The position numbers and the translations under genes are program-made. This document shows positions 19,379 to 30,238 of a stretch of 64,000 nucleotides of DNA, one piece after another. The number at the start of each line of letters is the position of its first letter. The stretch's first letter is position 1. The stretch spans positions 109,336 to 173,335 of the forward strand of contig JADNRY010000130.1 of assembly GCA_015501585.1 (NCBI GenBank), read 5' to 3'. The notes beneath the pieces are model-generated. The model had not been told where the DNA came from, made no database searches, and was given only the letters and a program-made list of their open reading frames with translations. The stretch is from Rhodocollybia butyracea (taxonomy: Eukaryota > Basidiomycota > Agaricomycetes > Agaricales > Omphalotaceae).

Positions 19379-21805
19379 ATGTCTACACAAACAACTCAAA
19401 CGCGCACCCAAACTGGGTCTCATCACCATCCTGAAACATTTGTTCAAGGATCTAGTAATCAAACTATTCCAACCGGTTTTAATGCTCCAGGATATACACT
19501 GGGACATGACATTTCCAATGTTGGAAATACCAGCAATTGGACACCCACTGATATTTCAGAAGGTGAAGTTGTAGTAATGCGGAGAGTTCATATTGGATCA
19601 AATGGATCAAATTTCAGTGAAACTGTGGTTCAGGAAGTTAGAGTGCCTACTACTGCAGAAATTGCCCAGATCTTTGCTCGTCATGATGACCATTCCACCA
19701 GTCATTCAGTTGAACGTGGTTCGTGAGGACAACAGCAGCAAATTCCTGATTTTGCAACAATTATACCTCTACCTTCTTCATATCATAGTCATTCTGCACA
19801 ATCTGATGCACACAGATCTCAAAGCGGACAACCTCCAAGGCAAAGCAGGGATATAATTCAGCTCTCAGAACCAGAACAAAATCCTTCACCTAGCCACCAT
19901 TCATCACCTGTACCATCAATTAACAGGAATGTATCTCCTCAAGCAATTGCTCACAGATCAGATACACCAATAATTGAATTCTTTGACTCTTTACATGCAC
20001 AATATAGAGCTCAACAGTCAACTGCAAGACCAGGTACATCACCTGTCAGAGGATCACCAAAGTTGTCTGTAGTTCCTGAGGAAAGCCAAGAGCATTTTAT
20101 TGCTCCTAGTAACCCACCTCATGGGTCTACACCTTGGCAATCTCACAATTCTCAGTCAGACCATAATGCTTTAAGTGCCATTAGGAGTTCAAACCAGTCA
20201 CAAGGACATGAACAATTGCCTGTTCAACCACAAGTTTTGCACCCAGTTTTAACTGTCAGGAACATCCCATCACCAGGTGGATCTTCCAAAAGCTCAGTAA
20301 AAAGCTCAGCAAAACAAGGTTCCCATAAGTCAAGCAATAGTGTACCAATTTTGAACCAGCTTCAAAATGAACAAACACAGTTTGACAGACTTAGTCAACA
20401 ATGCCAAAAATTCTTAGAGTCACTAGGCTATAGAAGCAGTAGTGCTCAACCTTGGCAATGGGTTCAGCAGTTGGAAAGACTAGGTCAGAGAGAGCTTGCA
20501 TTACTAAGTCCAAGTCTGTATCAGCGGATATCAGATGAAAGGAATAGTCAAATGTTAACATACCTATATGATGAGACACAAAGGAATGAAGTTCAAGTTC
20601 TATTGAGGGCAAGAAGTAGCACTAGCATGGAATTAGCACCTTCTGTTCATATGAGCCAGATGGCCAAAGTACAGGAAAATCCACCAAGTGTTCACACACC
20701 AGTGCAAACACCACCAAAAGCAGAAGTTCTGCCAAGTGCACATGCCCCCATGCAGAGAAATCAATTTATTGAGAACACAAGAAATGTGGAGGAAACTCAT
20801 GTTCCACTTACAGAAAGGAACTCTAGGCAAAATGAAAGCCCTAACAAGACTGACAGAATTCTTGCCTGGACAAGAAGGGTTCAGCCACCAAGCCCTCAAA
20901 ATGTTGAGATACCAATTATTCAACCCACAACACATATGCCATTAGCAACTAATCCTGTTGAAAAAATTGAGCAAGTAGTGAGAAATGAAAATCAACATGA
21001 TCACTCTAGGACTCAATTCCAACGAGATGAACCACCTCATGCAAGTGGTAGTCATGTGCTATTGGATCAAGGGAAAAGAAATACCAGCCTTATGAGCAGA
21101 AAACAAAATTTTGTAATGTCTACAAAATCTGAACAAGCTCAAGCTACAAGTCAATGTTTATTTCTTGAAACCCAACCAATAGATCCAACGCCACTACCTG
21201 CAGAAAATAATCATGTTCCACAGACTCTCATTCATGAGCCTTTAGGTTTGGACTGGGCTGAGCAAGCACATGATTTTTTGCAAAGCAATAATGATTATTC
21301 TTTTGTCTCACACAAAGGCAGGACACAAAAAGTCTCAAAAGGAGCCTCACCATTGTTCCCACTAGCATATGATCCAGAAATCGATAACTTTGTACAAAAT
21401 GACTGTCATACTGCTCAAAATACAGTTTTGGATCAGGATAGCCCACCAAACAATCATACATCACAAGCTCAACAACAGAGGGCCACCACGCTGACTCCAA
21501 GAGCTTCTAGAATGAATCAAGACAATTCTAGAAATGATAATGTTAATAAGATGTCAGTAGTACTAACCACTTGGGTCACTCCAGAGGAGTATGACCAAAG
21601 ACAAGGAAAAGGGGCTTGTACTTACTGTGAAAAGATAGGCCACTCTGCCCAACACTGCCCACAACAGCATGAACATGTGTCAGGTCAAGCTGCATTTATT
21701 GAAACTTCCAGAAAATTACCCGACAACATTATAATTGAAGTTAAAGATGAAATTTGGGATATTGATGGCACACTCTTGGGAAGGAATGGAAAAGGGGATG
21801 GATAA
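19379..21805 (+). pseudogene. Gag of the gag-only element, copy 1 (retro-gag domain deleted)
   Basis: A single frame of 809 codons starts at MSTQTTQTRTQT and is broken only by a TGA at 19724 (copy 2 has an Arg there, so CGA to TGA is likely). The N-terminal 600 residues are low-complexity, rich in Gln, Ser, Pro and His, with a helical stretch FDRLSQQCQKFLESLGYRS. The retrotransposon gag domain of copy 2 is absent; LGLDWAEQAHDFL passes after a short spacer into NNHTSQAQQQ and the zinc knuckle CTYCEKIGHSAQHC (CX2CX4HX4C). The deletion keeps the frame. Such a protein could bind RNA but should not form a normal capsid. Confidence 0.8.
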
Positions 21806-22021
21806 AAGGACATCGACCAGATAAACATCCTAGCATCTCAATAACCAGATGCTCATAGTCACAATGATTACACCCCAATAACTCTGCTTGCAACTCAAGT
21901 GGAAACACCACCAGAAATTATTTCCATGATTTTAACCCACCTCAATACATCTATCTGCAGAGAAAAATCAATTAACAGGTTTTTGCAGATGTCTAATACT
22001 CGGAGATAGCTCAACAAGTAA
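21806..22021. other. Spacer after gag copy 1
   Basis: Non-coding remnant of the gag-only element. It ends with an inverted monomer of the LTR hairpin repeat (about 21986-22021), which faces the LTR fragment that follows. Confidence 0.5.
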
Positions 22022-22429
22022 TAGACATCACACTCACTATTACTTGTTGAGCTATCTCCGAGTACTAGACACCACACTCACTATTACTTGTTGAGCTATC
22101 TCCGAGTACTAGACACCACACTCACTACTACTTGTTGAGCCATCTCCGAGTACTAGTTCTGATTCATATTACTGCTTGTTGAGCTATCTCCGAGGGTAAT
22201 CATATTATTATTTGTCGAGCTATCTCCAAATAATAACTTCTGTGAGTTTTGTATTACAAACTAGCTACTAACTTTACTTGAGCCTAGTTGTTTGAGTATA
22301 TATTTTTTGCCTAGCGGTTTCAACGAACGGAAAGGCTTGCTCTATAATCTCATTAATTTCTCTTATCATTTTTACTGCCGAGTTACGTACTGTGAAGGTT
22401 TGGACGAGACTATTGATCGAGTTATAACA
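22022..22429 (+). repeat. LTR fragment (hairpin array and U5)
   Basis: Matches the 3' part of the full LTR, with five hairpin units, and ends GAGTTATAACA. AATAATACGTCT follows at 22431-22442, after which the sequence switches strand into U3. Confidence 0.85.
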
Positions 22430-22430
22430 T

Positions 22431-22974
22431 AATAATACGTCTAACGTACATTGGTAAATCTAGACTACTTATATACTGTGCAATGTGTACTAGTTAGGAA
22501 ATGCTGCGGAATGACTAGATTTGAGTCATAACTGCGGAAATACTGCGGATGAGTCAGTCTGACTATGTAATGCTGTGCAATGACTAATATTGAGTCATGT
22601 ATGCGGAACCGTAGTTGACTCAGAGCAATGACTGATATTGAGTCATTGATGTAAAGAGGCTATGCAATGATGTCATAGCTGTGGAGCAGTGATGTGATAT
22701 CATAACTGCGGAGCAATGGAATGACATCATGATTGTGGAGTAGCAAGATGACATCATAGTTGTGGAGCTAGAATGATGTCATGACTGTGCAGACTGTGCA
22801 GTGACTGTTAAAGATCATTCTGGTGTTCTGGAAGAATGTGTGCAGCATTAACCCAAATGGTGTTGAATAACTAATGAATGTAAAATGTTAAGTAGAAGTA
22901 TTAATGATAGTGTTCATAGTTGGTTACAGAAGAAAAAAGATTGGGTGTATAGGATTTAGATCCGGGTCATAACA
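22431..22974 (-). repeat. LTR U3 fragment, inverted
   Basis: This is the reverse complement of LTR positions 18294-18848, from the element end to the predicted transcript start, including the bZIP-site array. It is followed by the polypurine tract of the inverted unit. Confidence 0.85.
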
Positions 22975-22991
22975 GTACTCCCCCCTTAAGG
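22975..22991 (-). promoter_or_regulatory. Polypurine tract of the gag-only element
   Basis: On the minus strand CCTTAAGGGGGGAGTAC lies against the U3 start TGTTATGACCC. This is the expected plus-strand primer and confirms that the unit runs on the minus strand here. Confidence 0.75.
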
Positions 22992-24487
22992 CCGAAACCC
23001 TCTGAGGCCACATATGAGTTAGGGAGTTCAATGTTCATTCATCAAATCAGCAGAGCAAAGGAGTTGACTGGAATCAATTTTTGCCTTTCATCTGTGTCTT
23101 GAGTTTCATTCACATTTTGACTTTAGTTGGTGGTTGTGGAGTGGCCCATTGATTGGTCATTAGTGTCATTGGTGTCGTTAGTGGCCTTGCCTGATACGTG
23201 AATTTTTTTTTGCTCAAGTGCCAGGTAGCGTCAAAACTATCACTAGCAAGTGACATTTTACATCAACATCATGATTCTGATACATCAAAGATTTTGGCAG
23301 TGCATTATGTCCATGGATCTGATTTACGGGAATTCCATCAATCAAAATGATTGTTTGATTGGAGATATGTTTACATACCGATGATATGATGGTCACTCTG
23401 ATGTCAATTGCTGCAAGTTGATTGGCGGTTTAGTTGAAAATAGTTGACATTATTGGCAAAGCTAGGTCTCGAGGTTCTGAGTATAACATTTAGATAGATT
23501 CAGCATATTTCCAGTTAATCAGAGATTTGATTTCATGGGCCTGAAGCTCATGGTTTGTGATATTTGTGCCATTTCGGGCTCAACTGCCGGTGTTTCAGTA
23601 AGCATTAATCTTGACTTGGTAGTTGAATCTCATGTTGATACAAGATTTCCGGAATTGTAGATGTATTTTTTGGTGTAATAGCGGGTATGAATGATTTTCA
23701 TCTTCCGTTAGATTGAAACTCATTAACCTGAGGTGTATCTCAGGTGCGGAAATCTCTCTTCCTTAGTATTTATTCAACTCCTGTTTAGGCTGTTGGTATT
23801 CTCCTTCCTTTCCCCTTGTTATGCGATGCTTCTGCACATCTTTCAAAGCTGCTCTGCTTTCTGGTGTTCTTGCTACAATTTCTGGGCATAATATGTATCA
23901 TAAGTAATCGCATTTGGTTGGAGATCATAGGGTTAATGTGGCGGTAAGTTTTTTGCAACATTTCTGAGTAAGTTCCACAGTTGGTCTGGTTGAATGGTCA
24001 AGAGTTAACGAGCTTGGCATCATTTGTTGCTCCATCCTGCCAGTTTCTTAAGGGCATTCTAGCATGGTTCTAGATTGGTTCTAGACTGCAAAATTTTATT
24101 TCATTTCATTTCTTGGCTTGTGCTCAACTGAAAGTTGAAATTTGAGTGTTGTGGAACATCAAAGCTGATCAGTTCTCTGATGTTTGGGCGTTATATTTGG
24201 GGATCATATGGGTCATGAATAATGGCATCGTAAAATCATTAGGGTGTCGTGGTAGCAGCATTGGTGCTGAGTATGCTCTGGCTTAATCAAGGGTCTTCAG
24301 TAGTGGTTTCTCTTCTGCATATGGGTATCTTGATGAAGGTAGAGCTGAATTGGATTTTATAGGATTTTATAGGTGAATAACTTGGTGCTGATGATAATTG
24401 GTTGAAGAGAAATTAGAGAATTAATGGCTGGTCCTTAGGTTTCCCCTATTCTTCCTCAGCCATGGAAGGTTCTCTTGGTTGTGATTC
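22992..24487 (-). other. Non-coding internal region of the gag-only element
   Basis: About 1.5 kb between gag and the polypurine tract, where protease, RT and integrase would normally be. I see no conserved pol motif on either strand. It is T/G-rich with short frames only. Confidence 0.6.
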
Positions 24488-27400
24488 TTATATTTCCCCT
24501 CCTTCAGGGTCTCCTTCCATGAGTGTGCTGTCAATATCAATGACTTCACCCTCAACTTCAAGTGTAATATTGCTTGGTGTGTCACTGGAAGTGTCCATAA
24601 ATGTGGCTCGATCCGATACATTATTGCGCCGTTGTGGGCAGTTTCTGGTGAAATGGCCCATCTCACCACAGTAAGTGCAAGCCCCTTTTGCTCGTCTTTG
24701 GTCATACTCCTCTTGAGTGACCCAAGCCATTTGTACTACAGCTGAAGCCTCATTGATATAATTGTTTCTAGAACTGTTGTGATTCATTCTAGATGGTCTT
24801 TGAGTCTGTGTGTTAGATGTAGTAGCGTCCTGTGGTTGAACTTGTGTTGTATGATTATTAGGCGGAATATTCTGATTGAAATTTGTGTTTGCAAAGGTGG
24901 AGTAGCTGTTTCCTGACTGGTTGTGGTCAAGGGTTTGATTATTTGTGTTTTCATTTTGGGTATTGTTATTCCCAGTTCTGAAATTATTCCCAAGTCCGGA
25001 ATCATAAAATGCTTCTCGTGCGCCATCAATGTCCAATAGCCTATCAACAACATCCTGATATGTTTCTGGCAAATTGCCAACCATTGTTAGACGGTTGCGC
25101 AGATCTGGCCGGATCTGATTCAGAAGTCTCCATCGCTTAGCAGGATCATTGTAAGTGGTGCGGTTAGCAATGTCTTCAAACTTGACTAAAAAGTCTGCAA
25201 ATGACTCTCTTGAGACTTGTATACATTTATCTAGTTGTGATTGAGCATGCATTTTCTCATCATGGAGACCAAACATGCGTCCAAACAACTTAACAAACTC
25301 TGACCAGATATTCAATGCTGGAGTAAAAGATTCATTTTCTCCATTAGCCTGTTTTTCTACCAGATTATTGTAGTACTTTGCTGCAGCTCCTGTAAGGTAT
25401 GATGCGGCAAATGTAATTTTTGAATTATCTGTAGAGTAAGTCATTGGCTTTGCATTGAACATTATCAGCACTGAATTTAGAAATGCTCTCCATGCGGCTC
25501 TGTTAGATCCATCAAATGGTGTTGGTTTGTTGATGTCAAGTTTTGACTCTCTCGTCAGAGCTCTAGTGGCTTCTTCATTCCTTCTTTTCTGTTCCTCTCT
25601 TTCCGGATTGTGCTCATTGCCATTTCTACCGTCATGTCCATCTCTTCCATCTCTTCCATCTCTTCCGTCTTTACAGCAGCAACAATGAGATCTGCCACAA
25701 GGCTGTTTTGGAGGTTCACCATCATTTGCTGGTGGAGGAGGCTCATTGGAGGAGGCTCATTGGGTCTGCTGTTCCTGTAGGAATTGTTTCCGTTGTTCTC
25801 ACCATTGTTTCTGCTTTGGTCATTCCCTTCACTATGATTTCCAGGGTCATCTGGTGGTGGGGGTGATGGTGGCGCTCCTCCTGATGCTTGGACAGGTGCC
25901 TTGCCTTTGTTTGGGATGAATGGGTAACCATTCATTGGCAAAAATTCATTTGCTTCAACAGCCCAATTCAGACCTAAAGGTGACCTAGGTACAACAGTCT
26001 TATGAGTCTGTGGAACCTGACCATGATGTGTGAGCAAATGTGGTGGCTCTACTAGCTCTACAGGAGATTGGATGGTTATGGGAATGTGAGGGGAGTCAAA
26101 TGTATTTTTTGTAACTTGTGTCTCAGGAAATACCTGCCGACTTGTTGAGGCTTGAGCAGGTTCATATTTTGTAGGCATTGCAAAATCCTGCTTTCTGCTT
26201 CTAAGTCTTGTATTTCTTTTCCCTTGATCAAATAGTGAGTGACTACCACTTGCATGAGGTGGCTCATCTCGTTGAAGTAGAGTTCTGGAGTGATCATGTT
26301 GATTTTCATTTCTCACTACTTGCTCCATTTTTTCAACAGGGTTAGTCACTAATGGCATATGTGTTGTGGGTTGAATAATTGGTATATTAACATTTTGAGG
26401 ACTTGGTGGTTGAACCCTTCTTGTCCAGGCAAGTATTCTGTCAGTCTCATTAGAGCTTTCATTTTGCCTAGAGTTCCTCTCTGTAAGTGGAACATGAGTT
26501 TCTTCCATATTTCTTGTGTTCTCAACTGATTGATTTCTTTGTATGGAGGTTTGTGCACTTGGTGGAACTTCTGCTTTTGATGAGGTTTGCACTGGTGTGT
26601 GAACACTTGGTGCATTTTCCTGTACTTTGGCCATCTGGCTCATATGAACAGAAGGTGCTAATTCTGCACTAGTGCTACTTCTTGCCCTCAATAAAACTTG
26701 AACTCCATTCCTTTGTGTCTCGTTATACAGGTATGTTAACATTTGGCTATTCCTTTTGTCTGATATCCGCTGATACAGACTTGGACTTAACGATGCAAGT
26801 TCTCTCTGACCTAGTCTTGTCAACTGTTGGATCCATTGCCATGGCTGAGCATTACTGCTTCTATAGCCTAATGACTCCAAAAATATTTGGCATTGCTGGC
26901 TGAGTCTGTCAAATTGTATTTGTTCATTTTGAAACTGGTTCAGAACTGGTACAGTATTGTTTGACTTGTATGAGCCTTGTTTTACTGAACTTTGGAAAGA
27001 TCCACTTGGTGATGGATGATTCTGAGCAGATATAGTTGGCTGTAAACCTTGCAATTGAACAGGTGCTTGTTCATGCCCTTGTGAGTGATTTAAACTCCTA
27101 ACAACACTTCCAGCATTGTGATCTGACTGAGAATGGTGAGAGAGAGATTTATGATGTGGATTACTATGAGTCATGGAATGCTCTTGCCCTTCCTCAGGGA
27201 CTAAAGACAATGGAGATCTTCTAATAGGTTCAATTTGTCTTTGACTTGATAGTACAGAAGACATTTGGCCATTAGTTGTTATACTCCCAGTTGCCTATTT
27301 GGCTCTAGTAATTGCTGGTGCAGATGATGAGTGGTAGGTAAGTGAAGGACTTTGTTCTGGTTCTGAGAACTGAACAATGTTCCTGCTTTGCCGTGTAGAT

Positions 27401-27840
27401 TCTCCACTTTGAGATTTGTGTGTATCAAATTGTGCAGAATGGCTATGATGTAAAAAAGGTAGAGGTGCACTTGCTACAAAATTAGGCATTTGCTGCTGTT
27501 GTCCTCGCGAACCATTATCAACTAAATGACTGGTGAAACGGTCATCATGACAAGCAAATATCTGTGCAATTTGTGCAGTAGGTGGCATTCTAACTTCTTG
27601 AACCACAGTTTCCGTTAAATTTGAACCCTTTGATCCAATGTGAATTCTCTGCATTACTACAAATTCACCATTTGGAATAGTAGTGGGTGACCCCCGGTTG
27701 GTATTTCCAACATTAGTATTGTGTTGTCCCAGTGTATATTCTGGAGCATTAAAACCAATTGGAAAGGTGGGGATATTAGATCCTTGAACAAATTGGTGAG
27801 ACCCAATCTGGGTGTATGATCTAGTTGTTTGTGTAGACAT
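24488..27840 (-). pseudogene. Gag of the gag-only element, copy 2 (near complete)
   Basis: About 1,117 codons broken by one TAG (27295-27297) and one frameshift near 25640-25700. The N-terminal part is low-complexity and matches copy 1. From the NKPTPFDGSNRAAW motif (about 25530) it has a retrotransposon gag domain: FAASYLTGAAAKYYNNL, IWSEFVKLFGRMFG, FADFLVKFEDIANRT, LLNQIRPDLRNRL. The zinc knuckle CTYCGEMGHFTRNC follows (CX2CX4HX4C). Gag packages the element RNA into particles. The absence of pol means enzymes must come from another element, perhaps a chromovirus of the Tf1/sushi kind. Confidence 0.85.
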
Positions 27841-27856
27841 TCATGGGGGCGGGTAG

Positions 27857-28526
27857 AGACGTATTATTTTTCTTAAATCCAAACCCCCACTTGTTTGCTG
27901 TTATCACTTGTGTGAATCACCAGACCAACTCATTGTATCTTGTTGAGCTATCTCCAAGCTACAATACACATTTATACATCTTGTTGAGCTAACTCCAAGT
28001 TGTATCCACTAACATTCACCTGTTGAGCTATCTCCTAGTGAATACTTCTTTAATTGCCACTTGTTGAGCTATCTCCGAGTTGCAACTTCCTATTACTTGT
28101 TGAGCTATCTCCAAGTATTAGACATTACACTCACTATTACTTGTTGAGCTATCTCCGAGTATTAGACATCACACTCACTACTACTTGTTGAGCTATCTCC
28201 GAGTATTAGACACCACACTCACTACTACTTGTCGAGCCAACTCCAAGTATTAGTTCTGATTCATATTACTGCTTGTCGAGCCATCTCCAAGGGTAATCTT
28301 ATTATTATTTGTCGAGCTATCTCCAAATAATAACTTCTGTGAGTTTTGTATTACAAACTAGTTACTAACTGTACTTGAGCCTAGTTGTTTGAGTATATAT
28401 TTTTTGCCTAGCGGTTTCAACGAATGGAAAGGCTTGCTCTATAATCTCATTAATTTCTCTTATCATTTTTACTGCCGAGTTACGTACTGTGAAGGTTTGG
28501 ACGAGACTATTGATCGAGTCATAACA
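27857..28526 (+). repeat. R-U5 part of the LTR with ten hairpin units
   Basis: Begins exactly at AGACGTATTATT and ends GTCATAACA. It contains ten hairpin units (about 27932-28333), more than the six of the full LTR at 18294. Several units that are fused or missing elsewhere are complete here. Confidence 0.85.
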
Positions 28527-30172
28527 ATAGATATCTGTAGTTAGCTCAAAGTTCAGATCATAGTATTGAAATGTGTATACCCAGACTTTTGAGTCTAGAG
28601 GGCATCTAAATGATTCGAAGATATGATTCCCAAGTTTTGAGCATTATCTGAGCATGTTCCATTCATGTTTTATTGCCTGAAAATCGAATTTTTTCGAAAA
28701 TAACATAAATATCAGTGAATACCATCGCTCCTGGGGCCATATAAATCGTTCGTCGGTATGGCGCAGGTTGATACTATATAGTCCATTATGTATGAGCACG
28801 TTCAGCGCCCTAGGTACTCTAAAGGCTTCACTATTCCATGTTAATTCCTCAAAAATCGACTTTTTAGGCAAAATATCGAAAGATCAATCCATACTATCGC
28901 TTCTAGTACCATATTAATCACTCTTGGACATGGAACGAAGGTCTAGCATGTATTACAGTATACCTACATTGCCTTGAGGGCATACCTTCACTTAAGCACT
29001 CACTATTATCATTTTATCACCCAAAAAAGCGATTTTTGGTGGTTACTAACCATTGATCACTCTATCCTCCTCCTCCTGGACACAGAATGGTGAGTATAAC
29101 AACCTGCTGTAGTTAACATACTATAGTACCCAGGTATACACTTAAAGCCTTACCCCTTGAGAATTCATGCCATTACTGAGCCCAACTTCAACTCAACACC
29201 ACCTATATATTTCCCTATTTGGACATACAGCTTTGACCTACTCCGACCTATGAGCTGGTAATTACAGCTTATTCCTGCCATGCAATGCCCTAGTTTTACT
29301 TCAGGCACACATATTTTGTGCAGACACTATGCCTGTATCACTAGTATGTAAAATATCCTACTGTTACTTCGACTTTTGACAGCACAGCCACAGGCCAAAA
29401 CCTCGAAGCAGGGCCACTTTTAACCCACATACCTGCCCTAATTTCGCTTCAGGTACCTATTGTACATGTATAATCACTGGTATTAGAGGAAATACCTAGG
29501 CACAAGCACGCTTTTAGGCCGCTTTGCTGGCATTATAAATATGGTAATAAAACAGCTTTGACCGGAGCTATGGCTGTAATTTCGCTTCAGGGACTTATTA
29601 TACATCTAATGACACTATGTACACTCTGATTAGGGAGAATATCAACTGTAGAAGCAGGCTTTTTAGGCGGCTTTGCTGGAATTCCAAATTAGGCAGTGAT
29701 GTACAGCTTTCACCGAAGGTAATCTAAATCTTTTCATTCAATCCAACCCATTACAGCACCCCATGGGCCGAGGTACACTGCTCAAATATTAATACATTGT
29801 CCATAGCCTTTTTTGGGCTTGCTACCACTCCAGAAATGTCCAAAATGGGCCCATAAATCACTGATTTTTTCGAAGCTGTCCAAAACTGCAATCCACCGGT
29901 CACATGACCGGATCAATCTGCACCGGCACTGCCGCTTTAGCTATAGCTCAATATGGCGACTTTTTTATTTCCAAATTTATCTAAAACAGATGTGATGTGA
30001 CATGCAAACCCAGCTCTATGTTACACAGAGCAAAAAATTCCCTAATCTAGTAATTTTGCACAAGTCTGGCTGTGACATATGCCACATTGCAATGTGAGCT
30101 CACTTTGCTGTTATGCCTGGGACTGCCCTAAATTGTAATGCGAGCTCTGGCCACGGCCACCCTACATTGCAA
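28527..30172. repeat. Right arm of foldback element Fb1
   Basis: Pairs with 5713-6342, 6965-7149 and 18034-18293 in inverted orientation. It lacks the MITE and the copia insertion, so it records the original sequence at both sites. Positions 29205-29768 have no partner in the left arm but match Fb2. Confidence 0.85.
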
Positions 30173-30238
30173 TAATGGTACAGCATCGCCTCCAAGGACA
30201 GGAGGGCCAGAGTGTTGACAAAGAGGATGTTCATGATC

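Larger units (their letters stand above)
18294..28526. mobile_element. Gag-only LTR retrotransposon composite with an internal inversion
   Basis: The ends are TGTTATGACCC and GTCATAACA with the duplication ATAGA (18289-18293 and 28527-28531). Content in order: full LTR, gag copy (plus), LTR fragment, U3 of an LTR (minus), polypurine tract, full gag copy (minus), then R-U5 of an LTR (plus). There is no protease, RT or integrase, so it is non-autonomous. Undoing an inversion of about 22443-27856 gives two tandem head-to-tail units sharing a middle LTR. Both inversion points fall in the 12-mer pair AGACGTATTATT / AATAATACGTCT. Confidence 0.85.
5713..30172. mobile_element. Foldback element Fb1, expanded by nested insertions
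   Basis: The two ends are long inverted repeats with outermost sequence WTGCAATGTAGGGTGG, flanked by TA at 5711-5712 and 30173-30174. Own sequence is 5713-6342, 6965-7149, 18034-18293 and 28532-30172, about 2.7 kb. The rest is younger insertions. No transposase frame is visible, so it is non-autonomous. TA duplication fits Tc1/mariner-like mobilisation, but the transposase class is unproven. The right arm has about 560 bp (29205-29768) that the left arm lacks near 6117; Fb2 has the homologous piece, so the left arm probably lost it. Confidence 0.8.

Noticed and set aside
18294..28526. DIRS-type retrotransposon, because of the inverted repeats
   Set aside because: It has a PPT, LTRs with TG...CA ends, a 5-bp target duplication and no tyrosine recombinase. 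An inversion inside an LTR element explains the structure.
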